NCBI GenBank assembly: GCA_038527215.1
Contig: JBCBGC010000061.1
Coordinates: forward strand, 1 to 44,376
DNA length: 44,376 nt
Source of the DNA: JAWPMV01 sp038527215
GTDB lineage: Bacteria; Bacteroidota; Bacteroidia; J057
Reading direction: 5' to 3'
In this document: positions 1 through 7,762 of the stretch, in pieces
How positions within the stretch are numbered: position 1 is the first letter of the stretch
How the letters are laid out: each line of letters starts with the position of its first letter
Program-made: the position numbers and the translations under genes
The notes under the pieces: generated by a model
The model's database searches: none
Told to the model about the DNA's origin: nothing
The model's input: the letters and a program-made list of their open reading frames with translations, nothing else

Positions 1-1699
1 TTCCATGGGAGAGTTTACCGGGGAGTTAGGAGAACTGCGCATCGATATTCAAATAGACGCTGAGGCCAAGACCCTGACCATTAGTGACCGGGGCGTGGGG
101 ATGAGTGACGAGGAGGTGAAAAAATACCTGAACCAGGTAGCCTTCTCCGGCGCAGAGGAATTCCTCAAGCGCTTTAAAGATGCTGAAAGTACCGAGGATA
201 TTATCGGAAAATTTGGCCTGGGCTTTTACTCTGCCTTCATGGTAGCAGACGAAGTTGAAGTGATCACCCAAACCTATCAAGAAGGCGTGGAAGCGGTTCG
301 ATGGACCTGTGATGGCTCTACGGCTTATACCTTGGAAGCCAGTGCCCGTGAGCATCGGGGAACGGATATTATCCTCCACATCAGCGAAGACGCCAGTGAA
401 TACCTGGAGACCGCGCGTATCCGGGAGATTCTCAATAAATACGGCAAATTCCTGCCCGTAGAGATTTACTTTGAAGACCAGCTCATCAATAATCCTAATC
501 CCCTTTGGAAAAAGACCCCCACCGAATTGGAGGACAAGGATTACCTGGAATTTTTTAAAGAACTCTATCCTTTTGCGGAGGAACCCCTGTTCTGGATTCA
601 CCTGAATGTAGATTATCCCTTTAACCTCACCGGGGTACTCTTCTTTCCGAAAATCCGCCAGGACATCGATCCCCGTAAAAATAGCATTCAGCTGTATTCT
701 CGTCAGGTGTTCATCACCGACGAGGTGAACCAAATTGTTCCGGATTACCTGATGCTGCTCCAGGGGGTGATTGACTCTCCCGATATCCCGCTCAATGTTT
801 CCCGGAGTTATCTGCAAGGCGATGCCAATGTGCGCAAGATCAGCGGATACATTACCCGCAAGGTAGCAGATAAGCTGAACGAAATATTCAAGGAAGACCG
901 GACCAAGTTTGAAGAAAAATGGCGGGATATTTCTGTCTTTGTCAAATACGGGATGATGTCTGACGACAAGTTCTACGACAAGGCGGAGAAGTTCTGCCTG
1001 ATGGAGAATGTGGACGGAAACTTTTTTACCCTGGATGCCTACCGGGAAAAAATCGCGCCTACCCAAACGGACAAAGACGAAAAGGTGGTATACCTCTATA
1101 CGACCGATCCTGCAGGACAAGATATGTTCATCCAGGGGGCAGCCTCAAAAGACTACGATGTGCTGATCATGAATGGCGTCATCGACAGCCATTTTATCGG
1201 GATGCTGGAAAGCAAAGTAGAAAACTCCAGCTGGCAGCGGGTCGATGCCAATACCCTGGACAAGCTGGTGCAGAAAACCGAAGAAGCCGAAGACGTCGTC
1301 AAGCTCGACGAAGAAGCTGAAAAGAGCCTGAAAGCCATCTTCGAAGGGGTGATTGATAAAGAAGGCATGATCGTCCAATTGGCGAATCTGGGCAAAACAG
1401 ACCAGCCAGTGACCATCGTCCGTCCGGAATTTATGCGGCGCATGAAAGACATGGCAGCCATGGGCGGTGGCATGGCCTATATGGGCCAAATGCCTGATAC
1501 CATGAATGTGGTCGTCAATACCCAACATAGCCTGGTCAAGCAACTGGATAAGCTCGAAGATCCAGCTGAACTAGCCAAACAACTCATTGACCTGGCCTTA
1601 CTCTCTCAGCAAATGCTGGACGGCAAAGACCTTACGCAATTCATCCAGCGGTCGGTGGGCATGTTGAGTAAAAAACGTTGGAAGAAAAAGGGCGCCTAA
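1..1699 (+). CDS. htpG: Chaperone protein HtpG (Hsp90 family), 5' truncated by window edge
   Basis: This is an ATP-dependent cytosolic chaperone of the Hsp90/GHKL family. The reading frame is open to the window edge, and the first visible Met (position 5) lies inside the ATPase domain, so about 45-50 N-terminal residues lie outside the window. Counting from that Met, the GHKL nucleotide-binding motifs are visible: DRGVGMS at about residues 28-34, and the glycine-rich lid segment GKFGLGFYSAFMV at about 68-80. The middle domain carries the NVSRSYLQGD stretch typical of the family, and the C-terminal dimerisation part runs to a Lys-rich end. Length and motif order fit a bacterial HtpG. The gene ends at a strong hairpin terminator and converges on the minus-strand gene that follows. 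The start, and therefore regulation, cannot be seen. Confidence 0.96.
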   Translation, partial: SMGEFTGELGELRIDIQIDAEAKTLTISDRGVGMSDEEVKKYLNQVAFSGAEEFLKRFKDAESTEDIIGKFGLGFYSAFMVADEVEVITQTYQEGVEAVRWTCDGSTAYTLEASAREHRGTDIILHISEDASEYLETARIREILNKYGKFLPVEIYFEDQLINNPNPLWKKTPTELEDKDYLEFFKELYPFAEEPLFWIHLNVDYPFNLTGVLFFPKIRQDIDPRKNSIQLYSRQVFITDEVNQIVPDYLMLLQGVIDSPDIPLNVSRSYLQGDANVRKISGYITRKVADKLNEIFKEDRTKFEEKWRDISVFVKYGMMSDDKFYDKAEKFCLMENVDGNFFTLDAYREKIAPTQTDKDEKVVYLYTTDPAGQDMFIQGAASKDYDVLIMNGVIDSHFIGMLESKVENSSWQRVDANTLDKLVQKTEEAEDVVKLDEEAEKSLKAIFEGVIDKEGMIVQLANLGKTDQPVTIVRPEFMRRMKDMAAMGGGMAYMGQMPDTMNVVVNTQHSLVKQLDKLEDPAELAKQLIDLALLSQQMLDGKDLTQFIQRSVGMLSKKRWKKKGA

Positions 1700-1729
1700 G
1701 GGCATCCTCCGAACATAGAATAAATCCTG

Positions 1730-1766
1730 AAGGGGTTCACATACGGGTGAACCCCTTTTATTTTTT
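1730..1766 (+). terminator. Rho-independent terminator of htpG
   Basis: A perfect 11-bp stem (1730-1740 with 1747-1757) and a 6-base loop are followed by a T-rich tail to 1766. It lies 30 bases after the htpG stop codon. Confidence 0.9.
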
Positions 1767-1786
1767 AATCACCGAACCGGTCACCG

Positions 1787-1817
1787 AAAAAACCCTCCGT
1801 ATAAATACGAAGGGTTT
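1787..1817 (-). terminator. Terminator of the small T9SS-domain gene (minus strand)
   Basis: Read on the minus strand, AAACCCT pairs with AGGGTTT, continued after one mismatch by CGTA/TACG around a TTTA loop. A run of T follows (A run at 1787-1792 on plus). It lies 28 bases beyond the stop of the minus-strand gene and sits back to back with the htpG terminator. Confidence 0.75.
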
Positions 1818-1844
1818 AACATTATATGGCGGTTGGCAAATTCC

Positions 1845-2225
1845 TTAACGTACCAGAATGACTTCACCTTGCTGGCGAACCACTCTTCCTTTGGGATTCC
1901 GGTATTCCAGTTCCCATACATACCTTCCCTCTCGGGCGGGTCGACCATTGACACGGCCATCCCAGCGATTTGAGGTGGTAGGGCTGACGTGGATTTCCTG
2001 TCCTTTGTGATCTAAAATTCTCAGGACATATTCGGTAATCGCACAATCTATTTTTATTTCAAAAGAATCATTGATGCCGTCTCCGTTAGGAGAGAAAGCA
2101 GTAGAAACATATTGGATGCAGGCATCCTCGTTATGGGTATCGGGTGTTTCTAGCTGCCCAAACAGGAAGGAAGTCGGTAATAACAAGAGACAAAGAACGA
2201 AGAGAACAAAACGTCTTACGGACAT
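1845..2225 (-). CDS. Small secreted protein consisting almost only of a gliding-motility-associated C-terminal (T9SS sorting) domain
   Basis: This 126-residue protein has a signal peptide at about residues 1-23 (MSVRR, a Leu-rich core, then FLFGQ). About 20 residues later comes a domain with AFSPNGDGINDSF near residues 43-55, VLRILDHKGQEI near 67-78, NRWDG near 86-90 and GRYVWELEY near 100-108. That pattern is the gliding-motility-associated C-terminal domain, used as a type IX secretion signal on large exported proteins. Here almost no cargo precedes it. The open frame extends upstream to 2585, but that part overlaps the sensor kinase gene and lacks signal features, so the Met at 2225 was chosen. 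It may be a minimal exported protein or the remnant of a larger one; no function can be assigned. It lies downstream of the kinase on the same strand, about 226 bases away. Confidence 0.72.
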   Translation of the reverse strand: MSVRRFVLFVLCLLLLPTSFLFGQLETPDTHNEDACIQYVSTAFSPNGDGINDSFEIKIDCAITEYVLRILDHKGQEIHVSPTTSNRWDGRVNGRPAREGRYVWELEYRNPKGRVVRQQGEVILVR

Positions 2226-2451
2226 ATCAAAAAACAAATCGAACGTTCTCGGTGGCGATTCTTTCCTTTCGCCGGTAGTAATACGTTCCAAAATCGTGGC
2301 TACAGTGCAATGATACGGAGGAAATGCCTTGGTGTAGGGGAAAATAGAACGAATGTGCAAAAAGGTTGCGTGAATCAGCGGAACCACAGCATGGGCGGGA
2401 ATTTCAATAAATAGGAATATTTGGGATAATGGGGACCCTAGCCCTTTATGG

Positions 2452-5400
2452 TCAATCAGTTGGCAGAAAGGCGGATTCTGGAAAGCGCAGGATCGCTTCA
2501 GTCCCGGTGCTGTTTTGATCCGGACTAAAGGTCTGTCGAATGGAAAAAGATGCCTCTGGGGAAAAATAAGTAAGGCGATCTTCAATCAATCTCATCCCCT
2601 TGGATTGGTGATGTGGTTTGCGATGGTTCCTTAAGGACTCATCCAGTCCTATGCCATTGTCAGAAACTTTGACCATCAACCAGTCCCCTTCCTGAAAAAT
2701 CTGGATGATGACCCGGCCCTCTTCATTTTTGGGAAGAATCCCGTGCCAGATGGAGTTTTCCACCAAGGGTTGGATCAGCATAGGCGGCAGGAGGATTTCA
2801 TCCGGATCCAGATCGGGCGCGACTTCGATTTGATATTTCAACCGGTCTCCGAACCGCAGGACTTCCAGGCCTAAATACAGTTCCAGGCGATCCAGTTCTT
2901 CTTCCAACGAGGCCAGGGGTTTGCCCGCTACATCCATATTGGCCCGAATCAAGCGGGCAAACTCTGAAAGATAATTGTTCACCGCTTGCTGATCGTGCTT
3001 GTGTAGATAATGTTGAATAGCATTGAGGGAGTTGAAGATGAAATGTGGGTTCATCATGGCCCCCATAGCCTGCTGCTCCAGGAGGTTCACCTTTTGTTGC
3101 AGTTCCCTTTTCTCGGCTTCCCGATTTCTAATCCGTTTAATCCGGACTCGGGCTCCCAGCAGGATGCCCAGGATGATCAAGAGACCCACCACGGTAACAA
3201 ACCAGATCGTCTGCCAAAAAGGAGCAGGTAGATAGAAATCCATTTCATAGATTTCTCCCCATTCCCCTTCAGAAAGGCGGGCTTTTAACTCGAAAGTATA
3301 CGATCCATAGGCCAGGGAGGATAGTTCCAGGTTGCGGTTGGTGGTGTATTTCCAGTTTTCCTCGCCAGGGCCCAGACGATAAGCAAATTCCAGCCGCTTG
3401 GGCATGCTAAAATTTGGGGCAGTATAAGAGATTCTCACATTCTTCTCCCCTACCGGGAGGGTCAGCAGATTAGGGAAAGAATAGGTTAAGGTATCCGTCT
3501 CCAGTCGGGTTACATATACTTCAGGACTGGCAGGGATGTGATCATTGAGATTTTCCGGGTCCACTCCATAAAGGCCATCGTTGGTGCCAATCCACAGGTA
3601 TTGTTTTTTGGGGTCAAAGGCTAATGCCGTCACTTCTTCCTGACTTAAACCATCCAGCCTGCCATAGGTAACGATGGAAGAGCCATTGAAACTGCTCAAG
3701 CCATTTTTGGTCCCAATCCAAAGAACCCCTCGGTGGTCTAGCGCCAGGGCGGTACAAAAATCAGTTCCCAGGCCATCCTCTTTTCGGAAATAGCTCCAGC
3801 TCTCCTCCTGGTAAATGCCTAAGCCTGATTCCGTCGCAGCATAAACCGTTCCATCCTCCCCTTCCAGCATCTGTAAGGTCCAGGGAGCTCGTTGAAGGTC
3901 AGTAAAAGGAATAGAGTCTTGCCATTGGTCTACGGGTACCTCCAGGCTGTCCCATTCAATCCTCCCCAGATAACCCGTCCGGGACGAAAACCATAAATCA
4001 CCCTTGCGGTCTTCAAACATATAAGGATTTTCCCACATCTGGTCGACAGCCCGGTTTGGTTCCCCTAGGACGGCGGTTAATTGCCATTCTTCCGGCCCGG
4101 TCTTTTTAAAGAGCCTGGTGGTCTGGGGCCTGGGCATACCCAAGGCAAAAAACAGCAAGTGGGATTCGTCTATTTGATAGCAGCCAAACCCCCGGTAAGG
4201 ATTCCAGCCTGGTTTTAGCTTTAGGCTTAGCGGTAAGGTTGGTTCCAGACTCTTGGAGTAGCCCACCATATTGCGGCCCCCAGATAGCTGTTTGATTTGA
4301 TAGATAAAAAAATCTGAATTGCACGCCATCCCAGGGTAATGCTCGAAATGGCCGTCTTGAAAAAATGTCAGTCCTTTGGTGGTCCCGATAAATAAGTCTG
4401 ATTCCGGGCCAACAGAAAGCGCCGTGATACTTTTATTACAAAACTCATCTCCTTCGCCATCATACCGATCAAAGAGGGACATCTGAACCCTATACACCCC
4501 GCTTTCGTTACTTCCGACCCATAGATTGTCCTCCTTATCTATATAGAGATAATGGATGTTCGTAGAAAGAATGTCTAATTGCTTACCCATAAATTCCGGC
4601 TGTGCCATCTGCTCGTCCCAGCAAAAAAGCCCTGCTCCTTTGATGGCCAGCCATAAATTCCCCTTTTGATCGAAGACCATCCGGTGGACATTTCGTCCTT
4701 CCGCTCCAGGAATGGAGATGGTTCGCAAGATCTGGCAGTCCTTGGCGATATGAAATTCACCTTTGCCGCCAATGAATAAGCGGTTTTCACTATCCTGAAT
4801 AATTTCAAAAGCGGCGAGTCTTCCAACCGAGCCAGGACAATACGGGATAAGCTGATGCGTCTCAGTGATTTCGAACAAGCCTACGTTATATCCCATCAGG
4901 AGCTGATCCGTGTCCTCTTTGACCCAAATATTGGCGTCTGTAGCCGAACCGATACTAGGGACCATATAGGGAGCCACCCTCAATGCTTCATAGAATCCGA
5001 GCCTCCGCATAGGCGGGTCATGCTGTGGATCCAGGATATGGAATATGCTGTGTTTTGACTCGTAAAACCTGCCATGAAAGGGTACCAGATCATACCCCAT
5101 GATGAAGTACAGGGTGTCTTCTGGTAGGAACTGAGATTGCTGGTTTCGGATTCTCGTCAAGCCCTTTTTGTATCCTCCCACCAGCAAGTCTCCATTGTTA
5201 GGATCTTCGCAGAGTGAAAGCACACTTTGGCCCAAGATATCTCTGCCCGGCTCAAAATTGAGGAACTGCTGTCCATCAAAACAGCTCAGCCCATTGTCTG
5301 TACCAAACCAAATAAACCCCCGCTGGTCTTGGTAAATGGTATAGACTTCAGGATTGATTAGCCCATCCACCGTATTAAAATTCTGGACGATAAAGGACTG

Positions 5401-5460
5401 CCCAAATGCCGGAATACAGCCAGATAAGAGCAACCAGAAGATGATACCGGGTGTTTTCAT
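2452..5460 (-). CDS. Propeller-type sensor histidine kinase (Reg_prop repeats, Y_Y_Y domain, LytS-type His_kinase)
   Basis: This is a 1002-residue membrane sensor. A signal peptide (residues 1-21, ending AFGQ) leads to a long periplasmic part with two-component-regulator-propeller repeats of the form GFIWFGTDNGLSCFDG, GVLWIGTKNGLSSFNG and YLWIGTNDGLYG. A Y_Y_Y domain (FAYRLGPGEENW) follows, then one membrane helix (about 745-770) and a short coiled coil. The LytS-type kinase domain has MNPHFIFNSLN, with His806 as the likely phosphorylation site, and the ATPase boxes PLVENSIWHG and SDNGIGL. There is no fused DNA-binding or receiver domain. Translation from the Met at 5460, rather than the longer frame to 5505, avoids overlap with the response regulator, whose stop is only 4 bases upstream. 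The pair is one transcription unit, with the regulator first. The signal sensed is unknown; large propellers of this type often sense glycans, but no polysaccharide genes are nearby. Confidence 0.9.
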   Translation of the reverse strand: MKTPGIIFWLLLSGCIPAFGQSFIVQNFNTVDGLINPEVYTIYQDQRGFIWFGTDNGLSCFDGQQFLNFEPGRDILGQSVLSLCEDPNNGDLLVGGYKKGLTRIRNQQSQFLPEDTLYFIMGYDLVPFHGRFYESKHSIFHILDPQHDPPMRRLGFYEALRVAPYMVPSIGSATDANIWVKEDTDQLLMGYNVGLFEITETHQLIPYCPGSVGRLAAFEIIQDSENRLFIGGKGEFHIAKDCQILRTISIPGAEGRNVHRMVFDQKGNLWLAIKGAGLFCWDEQMAQPEFMGKQLDILSTNIHYLYIDKEDNLWVGSNESGVYRVQMSLFDRYDGEGDEFCNKSITALSVGPESDLFIGTTKGLTFFQDGHFEHYPGMACNSDFFIYQIKQLSGGRNMVGYSKSLEPTLPLSLKLKPGWNPYRGFGCYQIDESHLLFFALGMPRPQTTRLFKKTGPEEWQLTAVLGEPNRAVDQMWENPYMFEDRKGDLWFSSRTGYLGRIEWDSLEVPVDQWQDSIPFTDLQRAPWTLQMLEGEDGTVYAATESGLGIYQEESWSYFRKEDGLGTDFCTALALDHRGVLWIGTKNGLSSFNGSSIVTYGRLDGLSQEEVTALAFDPKKQYLWIGTNDGLYGVDPENLNDHIPASPEVYVTRLETDTLTYSFPNLLTLPVGEKNVRISYTAPNFSMPKRLEFAYRLGPGEENWKYTTNRNLELSSLAYGSYTFELKARLSEGEWGEIYEMDFYLPAPFWQTIWFVTVVGLLIILGILLGARVRIKRIRNREAEKRELQQKVNLLEQQAMGAMMNPHFIFNSLNAIQHYLHKHDQQAVNNYLSEFARLIRANMDVAGKPLASLEEELDRLELYLGLEVLRFGDRLKYQIEVAPDLDPDEILLPPMLIQPLVENSIWHGILPKNEEGRVIIQIFQEGDWLMVKVSDNGIGLDESLRNHRKPHHQSKGMRLIEDRLTYFSPEASFSIRQTFSPDQNSTGTEAILRFPESAFLPTD

Positions 5461-5464
5461 GGGA

Positions 5465-6253
5465 TTAGATATCCATGGAGGGACCAACTTTGGAAAGAAA
5501 ATCACTCAGCCTGCGTCTCGAAATCGGGATTCGGGTTTTGTCCGACATGATCGCGTATCCTCCATCAATCTTAGAAAACGATTGGAGGAATCCCAGATTG
5601 ATGATATGGGAGCGATGGGTCCGGAAAAAAACCTCCTCATCCAGAATGCCTTCCACATATTTGAGGGTTTTAGGCATGTGGAGGAAGGGTTTATTCTGGA
5701 TAAAAATTCGGGTGTAATTGTCGTCAGCTTCCAGACGGATAATCTCTTCCATATCCACCAGGGTAAATCCTTGTGAATGAGGGAGGGTAAGTTTTTTGGG
5801 ACGTTGGTTGGAAAGGAGGTTTTGCAGCAGCTCGTCCAGCGATTGCTGATAATTGGCCTGGCTTTCCAGGTTTTCCAATTTGATCTGATGGATGCGATGT
5901 AGTTTGTTGACCGCTGTTTTTAACTCTTCGGTGTGGATGGGCTTAAGAATATAATCTACGGCGCTGGCTTTTACGGCCTGCACCCCATATGAGTCATGTG
6001 CGGTAACAAAAACGACGGAAAATTGCTTTTCAGGAATAGACTCCAGGAATTGAAAGCCATCTTCCTGTGGCATGTTGATGTCCAGGAAAACCACTTCTGG
6101 CTGATGTTGGCGGACCAGTTCCCTGGCTGACTGAGCAGAGTCGGCAATGCCTACAACCCGAATACTCGGGCAGTAGGAAGACAACAAGAATGCAAGATTT
6201 TCCCGACCTAGCCTTTCATCGTCAACGATGATAGCGCTGAGTTGCTCAGACAT
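5465..6253 (-). CDS. LytTR-family DNA-binding response regulator
   Basis: This is a 262-residue cytoplasmic regulator and the partner of the propeller sensor kinase encoded immediately downstream. The receiver domain (about 1-125) has the acidic pair D11-D12, the phospho-acceptor Asp58 in VFLDINMP and the conserved Lys in VDYILKPI. A linker leads to a C-terminal LytTR domain (about 160-260) with EEIIRLEADDNYTRI and FFRTHRSHIINL, which binds DNA through a beta fold. The Met at 6253 begins a normal receiver domain (MSEQLSAIIVDDE); the in-frame upstream codons to 6304 add a hydrophobic stretch not expected in this family. It is divergent from the FAD oxidase gene across 159 bases, and that interval could hold its own target site. 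Confidence 0.93.
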   Translation of the reverse strand: MSEQLSAIIVDDERLGRENLAFLLSSYCPSIRVVGIADSAQSARELVRQHQPEVVFLDINMPQEDGFQFLESIPEKQFSVVFVTAHDSYGVQAVKASAVDYILKPIHTEELKTAVNKLHRIHQIKLENLESQANYQQSLDELLQNLLSNQRPKKLTLPHSQGFTLVDMEEIIRLEADDNYTRIFIQNKPFLHMPKTLKYVEGILDEEVFFRTHRSHIINLGFLQSFSKIDGGYAIMSDKTRIPISRRRLSDFLSKVGPSMDI

Positions 6254-6412
6254 ATAAAATAAACAAACCTTTACGCAGACGTAAATTAGGAATTTTTTGG
6301 TCAAAAATGATAGCCTATGCTACCCAATTGATATTTTCTCCAGCTGGGCTGTTTCTTTATTAGGCAATGCAGGGGGCAATCCTTTATTTTGTAATGGCAC
6401 TAATCGAATTGT

Positions 6413-7759
6413 ATGGCTTCCAAGGTTTCAAACTGGGGAAACTACCCACGTATCCCCGCACCTGTTACTTCCTACCGTCCCGGCCAGGCCTTATCGGACC
6501 TGCCAGCGACCTCCTGGATTCCCAGAGGCTTAGGGCGGTGTTATGGTGACGCCTCTTTGGGAGACCAAATGCTTTCTTCGGAGAAGCTCAACCGCTTGTT
6601 GTCCTTCGACGAAGAAACAGGCCTACTGGTCTGTGAGGCAGGGGTAAGTTTCGCAGACCTTCTGGAGGTTTTCGTGCCCAAGGGTTGGTTTCCCCCGGTT
6701 ACGCCAGGGACCAAGTTTGTGAGCATGGGGGGAGCCCTGGCTTCAGATGTCCACGGGAAAAATCATCATCTCGAAGGAAGCTTTTCACAGCATGTGCAGT
6801 TTTTTGATTTGCTGTTGCCCGATGGCAGAGAAGTGAGGTGTAGTCGGGATCAGCATCCGGAATTGTTTTTGGCTACCGCAGGCGGCATGGGCCTGACAGG
6901 TATGATTCTCCGCCTGGCCCTCAAGATGAAGCCTATCCAATCCTCAGCCATCGCTTTCAGCTCAGTCAAGGCGCGCAACCTTTCCGAGATCATGGAGCTG
7001 ATGGACGAATATGAGAAAGCCACCTATACCATGGCCTGGATTGATTGTCTGGCCAAAGGGAATAAACTGGGCCGGAGCATCCTGATGAAAGGAGAGCACG
7101 CGAGTCTGGAAGAAATCAGAGGCAGTAAGTGGGAAAAAGCGCCCTTAAAACAACCACAAAAGCTGAAGCTCACCGTTCCCTTTTACTTTCCTTCCTTTAC
7201 CTTGAATCCGCTGACGGTTCGGGCCTTTAACTTTGCCTACTATCATAAACAGCGAAAAAAGCTGGTAGAAAAGCTGGTGGATTACGATAGCTTCTTTTAT
7301 CCCCTGGATGCGATTCACCACTGGAACCGGATCTATGGAAAAAAGGGCTTTACGCAGTACCAGTTGGTGGTCCCCAAAGAGGCTGGCGCCAAGGCGATTC
7401 CTGAAGTCCTGGACCGGGCGCGTCAGGCGAATTTTGGCTCTTTCCTTTCGGTACTAAAACTCTTTGGGCACCAGGAAGGCATGATGAATTTCCCCATGCG
7501 CGGGTATACCCTCACCCTGGACTTTCCGATCAGTACACGCCTGATGAATTTTTTACCTGAACTGGATGCCCTGGTTGAGCATTATGGAGGACGGGTTTAT
7601 CTGACCAAGGATGTCCGTATGAGCCCAGAAATGCTGGCCCGCACCTATCCGGGATTGGAGGACTTCAAGCAGGTCCTGGCTAAAGTTAACCCTGATGCCA
7701 AAGTGGATTCTTTATTGGCTCGTCGCCTCCATCTTACGCCCTCTTCCCCACCTGCCTGA
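6413..7759 (+). CDS. FAD-binding oxidoreductase, DprE1-like
   Basis: This is a 448-residue flavoprotein. The N-terminal half is a PCMH-type FAD domain with PRGLGRCYGDASLG at about 37-50, PGTKFVSMGGALASD at about 98-112 and DVHGKNHHLEGSF at about 112-124. The HGKNHH segment closely resembles mycobacterial DprE1, which oxidises decaprenylphosphoryl ribose in arabinan synthesis. The C-terminal part includes VYLTKDVRM, matching the region of the DprE1 catalytic lysine. No signal peptide is seen. The DprE2-like reductase and the prenyl-phosphate phosphoribosyltransferase that usually accompany DprE1 are absent here, so the substrate is uncertain. The stop lies 3 bases before the next gene, implying co-transcription with the hydrolase. 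Family membership is secure; a true DprE1 role is inference. Confidence 0.88.
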   Translation: MASKVSNWGNYPRIPAPVTSYRPGQALSDLPATSWIPRGLGRCYGDASLGDQMLSSEKLNRLLSFDEETGLLVCEAGVSFADLLEVFVPKGWFPPVTPGTKFVSMGGALASDVHGKNHHLEGSFSQHVQFFDLLLPDGREVRCSRDQHPELFLATAGGMGLTGMILRLALKMKPIQSSAIAFSSVKARNLSEIMELMDEYEKATYTMAWIDCLAKGNKLGRSILMKGEHASLEEIRGSKWEKAPLKQPQKLKLTVPFYFPSFTLNPLTVRAFNFAYYHKQRKKLVEKLVDYDSFFYPLDAIHHWNRIYGKKGFTQYQLVVPKEAGAKAIPEVLDRARQANFGSFLSVLKLFGHQEGMMNFPMRGYTLTLDFPISTRLMNFLPELDALVEHYGGRVYLTKDVRMSPEMLARTYPGLEDFKQVLAKVNPDAKVDSLLARRLHLTPSSPPA

Positions 7760-7762
7760 TCC

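Noticed and set aside
26..1120. 364-codon minus-strand open frame inside htpG
   Set aside because: It is fully antisense to a clearly conserved chaperone gene and matches no family; long shadow frames are common in GC-balanced coding DNA.
2226..2585. N-terminal extension of the small T9SS-domain protein to 2585
   Set aside because: It overlaps the sensor kinase coding region and would hide an obvious signal peptide inside the protein.
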